Shown: positions 5,636 to 14,446 of the stretch, piece after piece
Position numbering within the stretch: the first letter of the stretch is position 1
Layout: every line of letters starts with the position of its first letter
DNA from: an uncultured Ruminococcus sp.
GTDB lineage: Bacteria; Bacillota; Clostridia; Oscillospirales; Acutalibacteraceae
Length of the DNA stretch: 42,869 bases
Reading direction: 5' to 3'
Assembly (NCBI GenBank): GCA_902762375.1
Contig: CACWNY010000006.1
Coordinates: 1 to 42,869, forward strand
The notes under the pieces: model-generated
Databases searched by the model: none
Seen by the model: only the letters and a program-made list of their open reading frames with translations
What the model was told of the DNA's origin: nothing
Position numbers and translations under genes: made by a program

Positions 5636-6406
5636 ATGTTCAAAACAATTTTAAAGACGGTCGCTAAAGGGCTTGGTAAGCATAGTCCTGCTATACTCAC
5701 AGGGCTTGGTATTACGGGAATGGCAGTAGCAACAGTGCTTGCCGTAAAATCTACACCGAAAGCCGTAGAACTCATTGAGGAAAAGAAGAAAGAAACCAAC
5801 ACCGAAGAACTCACCAAAAAAGAAATTGTTGAAACAACATGGAAGTGTTATATTTCCACAGTTGTATTGTTTGCGGTATCTGTATCGTGCATTATATTTG
5901 CAAGTCACACAAACTACAAGAGAAACACTGCATTGGCAAGTGCATATGCTGTCGCAGAAGCAAGTCTTAAAGATTATGCGAACTACCGAAAAGAAGTTGT
6001 CAAAGAAATTGGTGAAGAAAAAGAAAAAACTATCAGAGATACAGTTATCAAGAAACGAGTGGAAAAGCAGCCTCTTGACAGTCAGCCTATCATTGTTGCC
6101 AATACTGGTGATATTCTTTGTTGTGATTTGATTTCAGGAAGATATTTCAAATCCGACATTAACAAGATGGAAAAGGCTATAAACGAACTCAACCGACAGC
6201 TTGTCAGTGAAATGATGGTATCGCTGAATGAATTATATTATGAACTTGGTCTTGAGTACACCAAAGTAGGCGAACAACTTGGCTGGCATTTAGATGATGG
6301 TCTGGTAGAAGTTAGGTTCAGTTCGCAACTGACTAAAGAGGGTACGCCGTGCATTGTGTTAGATTATGTCAATCCGCCTAAGTATGATTTTGAGCGTATA
6401 TTTTAA
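5636..6406 (+). CDS. DUF6353-family phage membrane protein, paralogue 2 (256 aa)
   Basis: Same architecture as the gene at 4259: first membrane helix in HSPAILTGLGITGMAVATVLAV (residues 16-37), an AVKSTPKA loop with KEIVE, and a second helix at about 76-98. The C-terminal domain carries SGRYFKS and a LGWHLDDGLVEVRFSSQL block. This copy is the closest to the family consensus as I remember it, including the final CIVLDY. Function unknown. Followed by promoter copy 7. Confidence 0.8.
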   Translation: MFKTILKTVAKGLGKHSPAILTGLGITGMAVATVLAVKSTPKAVELIEEKKKETNTEELTKKEIVETTWKCYISTVVLFAVSVSCIIFASHTNYKRNTALASAYAVAEASLKDYANYRKEVVKEIGEEKEKTIRDTVIKKRVEKQPLDSQPIIVANTGDILCCDLISGRYFKSDINKMEKAINELNRQLVSEMMVSLNELYYELGLEYTKVGEQLGWHLDDGLVEVRFSSQLTKEGTPCIVLDYVNPPKYDFERIF

Positions 6407-6408
6407 CG

Positions 6409-6435
6409 GTCGCAAAAAACACAAAGCCTATAATG
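6409..6435 (+). promoter_or_regulatory. Shared promoter element, copy 7 (GTCGCA-N14-TATAAT-G)
   Basis: GTCGCA (one mismatch), AAAAAACACAAAGCC, TATAATG at 6429-6435. It lies 2 bases after the upstream stop codon. Confidence 0.75.
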
Positions 6436-6483
6436 GAGAGAATCCACAATTATATTTTTCACAAAGTGAAAGGAGAAACAATC

Positions 6484-6828
6484 ATGGAAGAATTAGAAAT
6501 GATGGAACAGCAGGCAGAGGAAGTTACGGAAGAAACTACGGAAATCGAACCGATTGCGGAGAGTTCTGACGAAATCGAACAGAAGAACGAACTTACAGGA
6601 ACAGAAGTGGCAGCAGGCTTGGTGGTAGCAGGAGCATTGTTGTATGGAGGTTATATGGCAGGCAAATACATAACCAAAAAGGCACTGATACCACTTGCGA
6701 AAAAAGGTGTAAGTAAGGTCAAGAGTTTGTTTGGCAGAAGAAACAACAACGAAACGATTGTAGAAACAGACGCAACAGTAGTAGCGGTTGAAGAAGAAAA
6801 TTCAGACAGTGATGAAACCAAAAACTAA
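6484..6828 (+). CDS. Small membrane protein with acidic ends (114 aa)
   Basis: Start at the ATG after GAAAGGAGAAACAATC; an earlier in-frame ATG at 6433 overlaps the promoter. The N-terminal 40 residues are Glu/Thr-rich and disordered. One membrane helix follows (about 41-60, VAAGLVVAGALLYGGYMAG), then a basic stretch (KKALIPLAKKGVSKVKSLFGRR) and an acidic tail. Unknown function. Unit: promoter copy 7 to the terminator at 6856. Confidence 0.6.
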   Translation: MEELEMMEQQAEEVTEETTEIEPIAESSDEIEQKNELTGTEVAAGLVVAGALLYGGYMAGKYITKKALIPLAKKGVSKVKSLFGRRNNNETIVETDATVVAVEEENSDSDETKN

Positions 6829-6855
6829 GAAAGATATTTGACGGTTTATCCACAA

Positions 6856-6899
6856 GGGGGAGTACCTTTAACAGGGTACTTTCTCTTTTGTTTTTTTAT
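6856..6899 (+). terminator. Intrinsic terminator
   Basis: GAGTACC-tttaaca-GGGTACTTTCTC stem-loop followed by TTTTGTTTTTTTA. Confidence 0.7.
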
Positions 6900-6919
6900 A
6901 TTTGAAAGGAGCGTATAAA

Positions 6920-7477
6920 ATGGACGACAAATTTCCGTCTAACTCCAATAAGTCGAAAGAAAAGAAAGTTGAGAAAGTGGTCAGCGGAAAAGTAAAGAAA
7001 AAAGGTAAATTTCTGGACATTATATTTTCAGAAGATTTCGACAGCGTTAAGGACTACATCATATTCGATGTTGTTATTCCCAACGCAAAGAAAGTCCTTT
7101 CCGAGATAATAACCAAAGGGTCTGATATGTTGCTTTACGGAGAAACACGGAGTAATAAAAATAGCAATGCGTCTAAGGTATCTTACCGAAGTTATTATAA
7201 TTCCGAAACGCCACAGAGAACACGAACAAGCCGTTACTCATTTGATGATATTTTGCTTGATAACAGAGGCGAAGCAGAAGAAGTGCTTTTTCGTATGGAC
7301 GAGGTAATTGACACTTACGGAATGGTGTCGGTAGCCGATTTTTACGAATTGGTCGGAATTGATGACAGCACATACACCGACAACAATTACGGCTGGACAG
7401 ACCTGCGTACGGCAAAAGTTGTTCGTGTGTATGACGGTTACATGATAAAACTCCCCAGACCTGTACCTTTGAATTGA
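6920..7477 (+). CDS. Conserved phage protein of unknown function (185 aa)
   Basis: Starts at the ATG after TTATATTTGAAAGGAGCG. A basic, disordered N-terminus (SNKSKEKKVEKV) is followed by an amphipathic segment and then a well-defined C-terminal domain: FDDILLDNRGEAEEVLFRMD, YGMVSVADFYELVG, YGWTDLRTAKV and a final YMIKLPRP block. I recognise the C-terminal pattern from other Firmicute phages but know no function. It often neighbours DUF6353 genes in such phages, as here. Confidence 0.65.
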   Translation: MDDKFPSNSNKSKEKKVEKVVSGKVKKKGKFLDIIFSEDFDSVKDYIIFDVVIPNAKKVLSEIITKGSDMLLYGETRSNKNSNASKVSYRSYYNSETPQRTRTSRYSFDDILLDNRGEAEEVLFRMDEVIDTYGMVSVADFYELVGIDDSTYTDNNYGWTDLRTAKVVRVYDGYMIKLPRPVPLN

Positions 7478-7488
7478 GAGGTGTCGCT

Positions 7489-7629
7489 ATGTGGGGTTAC
7501 TATACAGACTATGGATATTTGGGAATTGTCGGCGATGAATTGATGTTGTTCGCCACTGATACCGAATACTACGAATTTATATTTGAAAGGAGCGTTTCCA
7601 ATGAAGTTGGTGACGAGGAAAATCGCTAA
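7489..7629 (+). CDS. Small hypothetical protein (46 aa)
   Basis: ATG preceded by GAGAGGTG. It encodes a short Tyr-rich peptide (MWGYYTDYGYLGIVGDELMLF) and ends 29 bases inside the next gene, whose ribosome site lies within it. Unknown function; size makes it tentative. Confidence 0.45.
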   Translation: MWGYYTDYGYLGIVGDELMLFATDTEYYEFIFERSVSNEVGDEENR

Positions 7630-7948
7630 TCAGTTCAGAAAACACCCGTTTATGTCACAGAGAAGAAAGGGCGAAAACGCTAAAGTGCTGGCAAAGTATT
7701 TTGACCCTTACGGAACAGCTACATGGCTGATTACTGAAGCACAGCAGATGAGAGACGGCGATTGGCTGATGTATGGATATTTCAAAAAATACGGAGAGTG
7801 GTCGTGGGGATACGTGAAACTCAGCGAACTTGGACATCTGAATGACGGTTGTTGTTATGAAGTGGAGAGGGACTTATATATTCCCGAAATCTCCACAGTA
7901 TCGGAACTGAAAAGAATGAGGTGTGGACAGTATGTATCAGTGCAATGA
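7601..7948 (+). CDS. DUF2958-family protein (115 aa)
   Basis: The blocks KLVTRKIANQFRKHP, KVLAKYFDPYGTATWLITEA, GDWLMYGYFK and a C-terminal ERDLYIPE match DUF2958, a domain found in phages and plasmids with no known reaction. Start at the ATG after GAAAGGAGCG; a TTG 18 bases upstream would overlap that site. The gene overlaps both neighbours slightly, as expected in a tightly packed early operon. Confidence 0.8.
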   Translation: MKLVTRKIANQFRKHPFMSQRRKGENAKVLAKYFDPYGTATWLITEAQQMRDGDWLMYGYFKKYGEWSWGYVKLSELGHLNDGCCYEVERDLYIPEISTVSELKRMRCGQYVSVQ

Positions 7949-8189
7949 CAGGAATGTATCTCACCCGAAACACTATCAGTCAGAAAACGGTCTTGAAGTG
8001 ATAGATGTAATTGAGGCATTTACCGAACATCTCAGCGGTATCGAAGCTACCGATACAGGCAATATTATCAAGTATATTTGCCGTTGGAAGAAGAAAAACG
8101 GTGTTCAAGACCTTGAAAAGATAATCTGGTATACACAGCATTTGATTAATCATATTAAAAAAGGAGAAACAGACAATGAAAAACAGTAA
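7932..8189 (+). CDS. DUF3310-family protein (85 aa)
   Basis: HPKHYQ near the N-terminus, EVIDVIEAF, and GNIIKYICRWKKKNGVQDLEK are the signature blocks of DUF3310, a common phage family sometimes described as nucleotide-kinase-like but without proven activity. The ATG at 7932 lies inside the end of the upstream gene, with GAGGTG before it. It overlaps the next gene by 14 bases. Confidence 0.85.
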   Translation: MYQCNDRNVSHPKHYQSENGLEVIDVIEAFTEHLSGIEATDTGNIIKYICRWKKKNGVQDLEKIIWYTQHLINHIKKGETDNEKQ

Positions 8190-9111
8190 AATTTTAACAA
8201 CACTCAGCGGAAGAATAAGCAAAATCGGTTTCGGATTGAAAAAACACAGTCCTGAAATTTTGGTAGTGACAGGTATTGTTGGTGTGGTAGCCAGCACGGT
8301 ATTGGCTTGTAAGGAAACCACGAAGGCTGAAGCAATTCTGGACGAGGCAAAAAAAGATTTGGATAAAGTCCATAAATGTGCCGAAGATGAAAAACTGAAA
8401 GAAAAATATTCCGAACAGGATAAGAAAAAAGACCTTGCGATTGTCTATGCTAAGACAGGTATTAAACTGTTCAAGCTGTATGCACCGTCAATTATATTCA
8501 TGTCGTTGTCAATTACGAGTATTCTTGTCGGACATAACATTCTGCGTAAAAGAAACCTTGCTCTTGCCACAGCCTATGCAACGGTAGATAAGAGTTTCAA
8601 AGAATACAGAAATCGTGTCAAAGAGAAGTTCGGTGAAGAGGTTGACAGAGAACTTAAACATAATCTCAAGGCTAAAGTACTTGAAAAGACCGAAACTGAC
8701 GAAGACGGTAATGAAAAGACAGTTCTGGAAAACGCAGATATTTCTGAATACGATGGTCATTCATCTTATGCAAGATTTTTCGATGAACATTGTAGCCAAT
8801 GGTACGGCGACAGAGATTATGCGGAGATGTATGTCAGAGGACAGGAAAGTTATTTCAACAATTTGTTAAAACTGGACGGTTTTGTATTTCTGAATGATGT
8901 GTATGATATTTTCGGCATACCAAAAAGCAAAGAGGGACAGGTAGTCGGTTGGCGATATGACCCTGAATCCAACGACAGCGGTGACAATCGAATTATATTT
9001 GATATGAACTGGGTAAAAAGAGCAAAATCGGGTAACAATGGTGCGAACCGGTATGAAGATGTAATGCTTATAGACTTCAATGTTGACGGTTATATTTGGG
9101 ATAAAATCTGA
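8176..9111 (+). CDS. DUF6353-family phage membrane protein, paralogue 3 (311 aa)
   Basis: The longest of the three DUF6353 copies. First membrane helix at about 26-50 (HSPEILVVTGIVGVVAST), second at about 104-124 (YAPSIIFMSLSITSILVGHN). Between them is a longer lysine/glutamate-rich insert (KKDLDKVHKCAEDEKLKEKY), and in the soluble domain an extra segment around RFFDEHCSQWYGDRDYAEM. The end keeps the VVGWRYDP block that replaces LGWxxDDG. Ribosome site AAAAAGGAG within the upstream gene. Unknown function. Confidence 0.75.
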   Translation: MKNSKILTTLSGRISKIGFGLKKHSPEILVVTGIVGVVASTVLACKETTKAEAILDEAKKDLDKVHKCAEDEKLKEKYSEQDKKKDLAIVYAKTGIKLFKLYAPSIIFMSLSITSILVGHNILRKRNLALATAYATVDKSFKEYRNRVKEKFGEEVDRELKHNLKAKVLEKTETDEDGNEKTVLENADISEYDGHSSYARFFDEHCSQWYGDRDYAEMYVRGQESYFNNLLKLDGFVFLNDVYDIFGIPKSKEGQVVGWRYDPESNDSGDNRIIFDMNWVKRAKSGNNGANRYEDVMLIDFNVDGYIWDKI

Positions 9112-9125
9112 AAGGAGAAATTAAC

Positions 9126-9653
9126 ATGAACAAGATAACGGTAATAATGATATTTGTTATGGGTGTGGTCACAGGGTCGCTTGTGGCTTACACCTATGCG
9201 AAAAAAAAGTACGAACAGATAGCCAACGAGGAAATTCAGTCCGTAAAAGAGGCTTTCAAACAGAGAACAAGAAAAGACCCTCCCAAAAAAGAGAAAAAAG
9301 AAGCACCGAAAGAATCTGAAACACTCAAACAGAAATATGGTAAACAGATGGAAAATCTTGGGTATGCGGACTATTATATTCCGCCTGAAAAAGACGAAAA
9401 GCCTTATGTAATCAGTCCTGAAGAATTTGGCGAAATGGACAGTTATGACACTATCAGCCTGACTTATTACGATAATGATATTCTTACCGATGACCATAAT
9501 GAAGTTCTTGAAAACAGGGACGAACTTGTCGGTAAGGATTTTATGAAACATTTCGGAGAGTATGAAGATGACTGTGTATTCATCAGAAACGATGAAATGA
9601 AAGCAGATTACGAAATCCTTATGGAACATAGGAGATACGGCGATGACAAGTAA
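9126..9653 (+). CDS. Membrane-anchored conserved phage protein (175 aa)
   Basis: An N-terminal membrane anchor (residues 4-24, ITVIMIFVMGVVTGSLVAY) is followed by a Lys/Pro-rich linker (RKDPPKKEKKEAPKE). A C-terminal soluble domain then has YVISPEEFGEMDSYDTISLTYY, VGKDFMKHFGEYEDDCVFIRND and YEILMEHRRY. The C-terminal blocks recur in Firmicute phages in my recollection, always beside DUF6353-type genes, but the function is unknown. It overlaps the next gene by 11 bases. The single-span topology and shared neighbourhood suggest it belongs to the same membrane assembly. Confidence 0.7.
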   Translation: MNKITVIMIFVMGVVTGSLVAYTYAKKKYEQIANEEIQSVKEAFKQRTRKDPPKKEKKEAPKESETLKQKYGKQMENLGYADYYIPPEKDEKPYVISPEEFGEMDSYDTISLTYYDNDILTDDHNEVLENRDELVGKDFMKHFGEYEDDCVFIRNDEMKADYEILMEHRRYGDDK

Positions 9654-10203
9654 ACAGATTAACAGTTTATATTTTGAATGGTTATGTGGGCTTGTTTGTG
9701 GTGAAACACTGGAAACAAGACGGCATGATTTTAAAAGTCTTTTACATAAGCTACATAATATACAGTTTACTTATTCAAGAATGTTCCCTATGGACGCTAA
9801 TCGTGAGGAAGACGGTATCGACTTGAGATACCGTTTTTCTTATGAAAAAAAATACGATTATCGTATGATAGCTACTTACATTGACGATAAGCCTTGCAGT
9901 GTCTTAGAGATGATGGTCGCTTTAGCTTTGCGATGTGAAGAACAGATTATGAGTGACCATGAACAAGGAAATCGTACAGGATTATGGTTCTGGAAAATGA
10001 TTGACAATCTCGGACTTGACAAGATGGACGAAAAACATTATGACGAAAGCCTTGTTGAGGAAACAGTTGATATTTTTCTTAACAGAGAGTATGAACGCAA
10101 CGGACATGGTGGAAATATTTTTGTTGTCGACGATGAGAAGTGTAATCTTAAAGCAATGGAAATCTGGTATCAGATGAATGTATATTTAAGAAACTATATT
10201 TGA
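9643..10203 (+). CDS. Conserved phage protein of unknown function (186 aa)
   Basis: A soluble protein with highly recognisable blocks: NREEDGIDLRYRFSYE, CSVLEMMVALALRCE, GNRTGLWFWKMIDNLGL, FLNREYERNGHGGNIF and MEIWYQMNVYL. The family accompanies the membrane protein upstream in other phages as I remember, with no assigned role. The conserved Arg/Trp/Glu residues hint at a ligand-binding or enzymatic pocket, but no known motif is present. Confidence 0.65.
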   Translation: MTSKQINSLYFEWLCGLVCGETLETRRHDFKSLLHKLHNIQFTYSRMFPMDANREEDGIDLRYRFSYEKKYDYRMIATYIDDKPCSVLEMMVALALRCEEQIMSDHEQGNRTGLWFWKMIDNLGLDKMDEKHYDESLVEETVDIFLNREYERNGHGGNIFVVDDEKCNLKAMEIWYQMNVYLRNYI

Positions 10204-10226
10204 CGGAATTTGAAAGGAGAACATTT

Positions 10227-10412
10227 ATGGATAAGATGACGGTTTATATTCTGGAAAGCATGAAGAAAACAAATAAAAAGGTCGGTCTGCTTGCGTTGGG
10301 ACTTGGTTTGTTCATTCATTACACTGACAAACGAATGACAAAAATGAACAAGCGTATATCCGAGCTTGAAGACAAGATTATATTGTTGAAAGAGGGAGAA
10401 AGTGAAATGTGA
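10227..10412 (+). CDS. Small membrane/coiled-coil protein (61 aa)
   Basis: Starts at the ATG after GAAAGGAGAACATTT. A membrane-spanning segment (about 20-34, VGLLALGLGLFIHY) is followed by a C-terminal helix with coiled-coil spacing (MNKRISELEDKIILLKEG). The size recalls small phage pore or spanin-like proteins, but the position right before the replicase argues for a membrane adaptor role; both are guesses. Its TGA overlaps the polymerase start (ATGTGATG). Confidence 0.6.
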   Translation: MDKMTVYILESMKKTNKKVGLLALGLGLFIHYTDKRMTKMNKRISELEDKIILLKEGESEM

Positions 10413-13400
10413 TGCTGGACTTTATGCTGATTTCCACCCGAAGTAAAAAGAGGGGTGTTATCGAAATCTATCCTAAGTTTATTATTAAAAAGAGTAACGA
10501 TTTGATGATACGGGGCGGAGATTTTTACGCCATATGGATAGAGGAAAAAGGCTTGTGGTCAACAGATGAACAGGACGCTTTACAGCTTATCGACAGGGAA
10601 CTGGATATTTACGCACAGGAACACAAAGCAAATTTTGATGGAGAAACAGTAAGGGTGTCGCATATGTGGGACGCTGAATCAGGAATGGTTGATATCTGGC
10701 ACAAGTATTGTCAGAAACAAATGCGAGATAACTTTCATATGCTTGATGAAAAACTGATATTTTCCAACGATGAAGTAAGCAAGACTGATTATGCCAGCAA
10801 AAGACTGAACTATCCATTACAGCAAGGCGACTTATCCGCTTACCATAAACTGATGTCGGTATTATATTCTGATGAGGAACGGCACAAAATTGAATGGGCG
10901 ATAGGGTCTGTTGTTTCAGGTGATAGCAAGACCATTCAGAAATTTATGGTACTGTATGGAAGTGCAGGTACAGGAAAATCGACTGTTCTCAATATTATTC
11001 AGCAGTTATTTGACGGATATTATTCTGTTTTCGACGCAAAGGCACTTGGTTCATCAAGTAATGCTTTTGCGTTAGAGGCATTCAAGAGTAATCCACTTGT
11101 GGCTATTCAGCATGATGGCGATTTATCTAAAATTGAGGATAATACCCGTCTGAACAGTCTTGTTTCGCACGAATTGATGACAGTGAACGAAAAGCACAAA
11201 TCTTTATATTCTAATCGTTTCAAGAGTTTTCTGTTTATGGGAACAAATAAGCCAGTCAAAATTACAGACGCTAAGTCAGGACTAATCAGACGACTGATTG
11301 ATGTCAGACCATCAGGAAACAAACTTTCCCAAAAAGAGTACAGCGATACCGTCAGACAAATTTCCTTTGAATTAGGAGCAATCGCTTACCACTGTTTGCA
11401 GGTGTATAACGATAATAAGGATTATTACAACAGTTATATTCCCGTGAACATGATGGGAGCAACGAACGATTTCTATAACTTTGTGATGGATTCCTATTAT
11501 ATTTTCAGCAAAGACGATTGTACAAGTCTGAAAGTCGCTTGGGAGATGTATAAGACCTATTGTGATGAGGCGAAAGTGTCCTATCCTTATTCACAGAGGG
11601 TTTTCAAAGAAGAACTCAAGAATTATTTTTGGGAATACAAGGAGCGTTATATTTCTACAGATGGAACAAGAATACGAAATTACTATTCAGGATTTCGTAC
11701 AGACAAACTTGAAGAGCAGAAATTAACCGACAGTCCTGTTAAAAATGATATTTCGTGGCTGAACTTTAATGAAACGATTTCTATATTTGATAAGGAGTGT
11801 GCAGATTGTTCAGCTCAATACGGAAATTTTTATGATATTCCCTCTCAGAAATGGGATTTGGTAACGACTAAACTTTCCGATTTGGACACGACAAAACTAC
11901 ATTATGTCAAGATACCCGAAGTTCATATTGTCATAGACTTTGACATTCCTGATGAAAACGGAGAGAAGTCGCTGAAGAAAAACTTTGCCGAAGCGTCAAA
12001 ATGGAAACCGACTTATGCCGAACTTTCCAAAAGCGGAAAAGGTATACACCTACATTATATCTATGACGGTGATGTTTCCCGACTAAGCCGTATCTATGAT
12101 GACCATATTGAAATCAAAGTTTTTACCGGCAAGAGTTCGTTAAGACGGAAACTCACCAAATGCAACAATCTGCCGATAGCTCATATCAGTTCAGGTTTAC
12201 CGCTGAAAGGGGAAAGTAAAATGGTAAATTTTGAAGCGATAAAAAGCGAAAAAGACTTGCGTATGCGTATCAAACGAAATCTCAATAAAGAAATTCACTC
12301 TGCCACAAAGCCGAGTGTGGACTTTATTTATAAAATTCTTGAGGACGCTTACAATAGCGACCTTTGTTATGATATTTCCGATATGCGTAATGCTATTCTG
12401 ACCTTTGCTTTGAACAGTACCAATCAGTCACAATATTGCGTGAAACTGGTGAATAAGATGAAGTTCAAGTCTGAAAATTATTCACAATCACAGAACAACG
12501 ATGAACAACCGTTGGTATTCTTTGATGTGGAAGTCTTTCCGAATTTATTTTTAGTCAACTGGAAAATACAGGGTGAGGATAAGAATGTAGTGAGAATGAT
12601 TAATCCGTCACCGCTGGAAATTGAAAGCCTGTTGAAATTCCGATTGGTAGGGTTCAACTGTCGGAGATACGACAATCATATTTTGTACGCAAGGCTTATG
12701 GGGTATACCAACGAACAGCTGTATAAACTCTCTCAAAGAATTATACAGGGCAGTCCGAATTGCTTTTTCGGAGAAGCGTATAACATTTCTTATACTGATG
12801 TATATGACTTTTCAAGTAAAAAGCAGTCGTTGAAGAAATTTGAGATTGAACTTGGTATACATCATCAGGAACTTGGTTTGGCTTGGGACAAACCTGTACC
12901 CGAAGAATTATGGGAAAAAGTTGCGGAATATTGTGACAATGATGTTATAGCAACAGAAATGGTGTTCAATGCGAGAAAAAGCGACTTTACCGCAAGATGT
13001 ATCTTGTCCGATGTGGCAGGAATGACAGTAAATGATACAACCAACAGTCTGACCACAAGAATTATATTTGGAAACAACCGTAAACCGCAGAGCAGTTTCA
13101 ACTATCGTGATATGGGAGATATGAGTGTACCACACCACGATTTTACCATAACCGAAGATATGGAATTATATTCCGGATTTGACGAGTATACCGTCTTTGA
13201 TGAAAACAACCGACCGATATTTCCAAGCTACAAATTCGAGAACGGCAAGTCGGTTTATCGTGGCGAAGAAGTGGGTGAGGGTGGTTATGTCTATGCGGAG
13301 AAAGGAATGTACAGAGATGTTGCTTTGCTGGATATTGCGTCAATGCACCCATCAAGTATTGTTGCAGAAGAATTGTTCGGTAAAGAGTATACACAACGGT

Positions 13401-14446
13401 TCAAAGATATTCTGGACGCAAGAATTGCCATCAAGCACAAAGAGTTTGACAAGGCAAAAACCATGCTGGGCGGTAAACTTGCCCCTTATCTGACAGATAG
13501 TTCCACCGCTAAAGATTTGGCACAGGCTTTGAAAATTGCCATCAATTCTGTATACGGTCTGACATCGGCTAACTTTGAAAATCCTTTCCGTGATATTCGT
13601 AATAAGGATAACATCGTAGCAAAGCGTGGAGCATTGTTCATGATAAATCTCAAACACGAGGTGCAGAAAAGAGGGTTCACCGTTGCCCATATCAAGACCG
13701 ATAGTATCAAAATTCCCAACGCAACACCAGAAATTATATCCTTTGTCATGGATTACGGTAAGGTGTATGGCTATAACTTTGAACACGAGGCGACTTATGA
13801 AAAGATGTGTCTTGTCAATGACGCAGTTTATATTGCCAGATACAAAGACGGTGACTGGACGGCAACAGGTACACAATTTCAAGTGCCATATGTATTCAAG
13901 CGATTGTTCAGCAGAGAGCCGATTACCTTTTCGGATATGTGCGAAACGAAATCTGTCAGTACAGCTTTATATCTGGATATGAACGAGGATTTGCCTGAAG
14001 ACAGACACAATTATATTTTTGTGGGAAAGGTCGGAAGTTTCTGTCCGATAAAGAGTGGTTGCGGTGGCGGACTGTTGTGTCGTGAAAAAGACGGCAAGTA
14101 TCATTCTGCAACAGGTACAAAAGGTTACCGCTGGTTGGAAGCAGAGATGGTCAGACAACTCCATAAAGAAAATGATATTGACCGTTCGTATTATGAAAAG
14201 ATGGTCAATGACGCAGTGGATACCATTTCTAAATACGGTGATTTTGAGTGGTTCGTGTCAGAGGATATTTTGGAAGACACTCCACCGTGGGTATTGCCTT
14301 GTGGAGAGGAGAAGTACAAATCCTGTACGGAATGTCCGAATTTATATTTTGACGGATTGCATACAGATTGTAAGCTAGGTTACGATATTTCGGATTTGAT
14401 AGCAAAGGAGAGTTTATCTGATGAAAGCGAGAAGAGTGCTGAGTAA
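10412..14446 (+). CDS. Fused replication protein: SF3 helicase - AEP primase - exonuclease - family B DNA polymerase
   Basis: A single 1,344-residue protein carrying a whole replisome (residues numbered from the GTG at 10409). N-terminal DUF5906/D5-like SF3 helicase: Walker A GSAGTGKS 184-191, Walker B region AIQHDGD about 232-238, motif C MGTN 277-280. Then an archaeo-eukaryotic primase-like domain at about 450-600: VIDFDIPD with the two Asp at 510 and 512, SGKGIHLH 542-549, and EIKVF 568-572. Then a DEDD exonuclease: FDVEVF 705-710, GFNCRRYDN 748-756, YCDND 841-845. Then family B polymerase: motif A LDIASMHPSS 974-983, motif B KIAINSVYG 1042-1050, motif C KTDS 1096-1099 in place of DTDS. 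Start is ATG 10412 or the GTG three bases earlier, coupled to the upstream stop. No stop or frameshift separates the domains. Confidence 0.85.
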   Translation: MLDFMLISTRSKKRGVIEIYPKFIIKKSNDLMIRGGDFYAIWIEEKGLWSTDEQDALQLIDRELDIYAQEHKANFDGETVRVSHMWDAESGMVDIWHKYCQKQMRDNFHMLDEKLIFSNDEVSKTDYASKRLNYPLQQGDLSAYHKLMSVLYSDEERHKIEWAIGSVVSGDSKTIQKFMVLYGSAGTGKSTVLNIIQQLFDGYYSVFDAKALGSSSNAFALEAFKSNPLVAIQHDGDLSKIEDNTRLNSLVSHELMTVNEKHKSLYSNRFKSFLFMGTNKPVKITDAKSGLIRRLIDVRPSGNKLSQKEYSDTVRQISFELGAIAYHCLQVYNDNKDYYNSYIPVNMMGATNDFYNFVMDSYYIFSKDDCTSLKVAWEMYKTYCDEAKVSYPYSQRVFKEELKNYFWEYKERYISTDGTRIRNYYSGFRTDKLEEQKLTDSPVKNDISWLNFNETISIFDKECADCSAQYGNFYDIPSQKWDLVTTKLSDLDTTKLHYVKIPEVHIVIDFDIPDENGEKSLKKNFAEASKWKPTYAELSKSGKGIHLHYIYDGDVSRLSRIYDDHIEIKVFTGKSSLRRKLTKCNNLPIAHISSGLPLKGESKMVNFEAIKSEKDLRMRIKRNLNKEIHSATKPSVDFIYKILEDAYNSDLCYDISDMRNAILTFALNSTNQSQYCVKLVNKMKFKSENYSQSQNNDEQPLVFFDVEVFPNLFLVNWKIQGEDKNVVRMINPSPLEIESLLKFRLVGFNCRRYDNHILYARLMGYTNEQLYKLSQRIIQGSPNCFFGEAYNISYTDVYDFSSKKQSLKKFEIELGIHHQELGLAWDKPVPEELWEKVAEYCDNDVIATEMVFNARKSDFTARCILSDVAGMTVNDTTNSLTTRIIFGNNRKPQSSFNYRDMGDMSVPHHDFTITEDMELYSGFDEYTVFDENNRPIFPSYKFENGKSVYRGEEVGEGGYVYAEKGMYRDVALLDIASMHPSSIVAEELFGKEYTQRFKDILDARIAIKHKEFDKAKTMLGGKLAPYLTDSSTAKDLAQALKIAINSVYGLTSANFENPFRDIRNKDNIVAKRGALFMINLKHEVQKRGFTVAHIKTDSIKIPNATPEIISFVMDYGKVYGYNFEHEATYEKMCLVNDAVYIARYKDGDWTATGTQFQVPYVFKRLFSREPITFSDMCETKSVSTALYLDMNEDLPEDRHNYIFVGKVGSFCPIKSGCGGGLLCREKDGKYHSATGTKGYRWLEAEMVRQLHKENDIDRSYYEKMVNDAVDTISKYGDFEWFVSEDILEDTPPWVLPCGEEKYKSCTECPNLYFDGLHTDCKLGYDISDLIAKESLSDESEKSAE

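Noticed and set aside
13352..13882. Long - strand frame inside the polymerase (176 codons), and similar shadows at 9090-9629 and 14229-14717
   Set aside because: They lie wholly antisense to well-supported genes with clear motifs, and their sequences look like antisense readings (Phe/Ile/Val-rich without domains).
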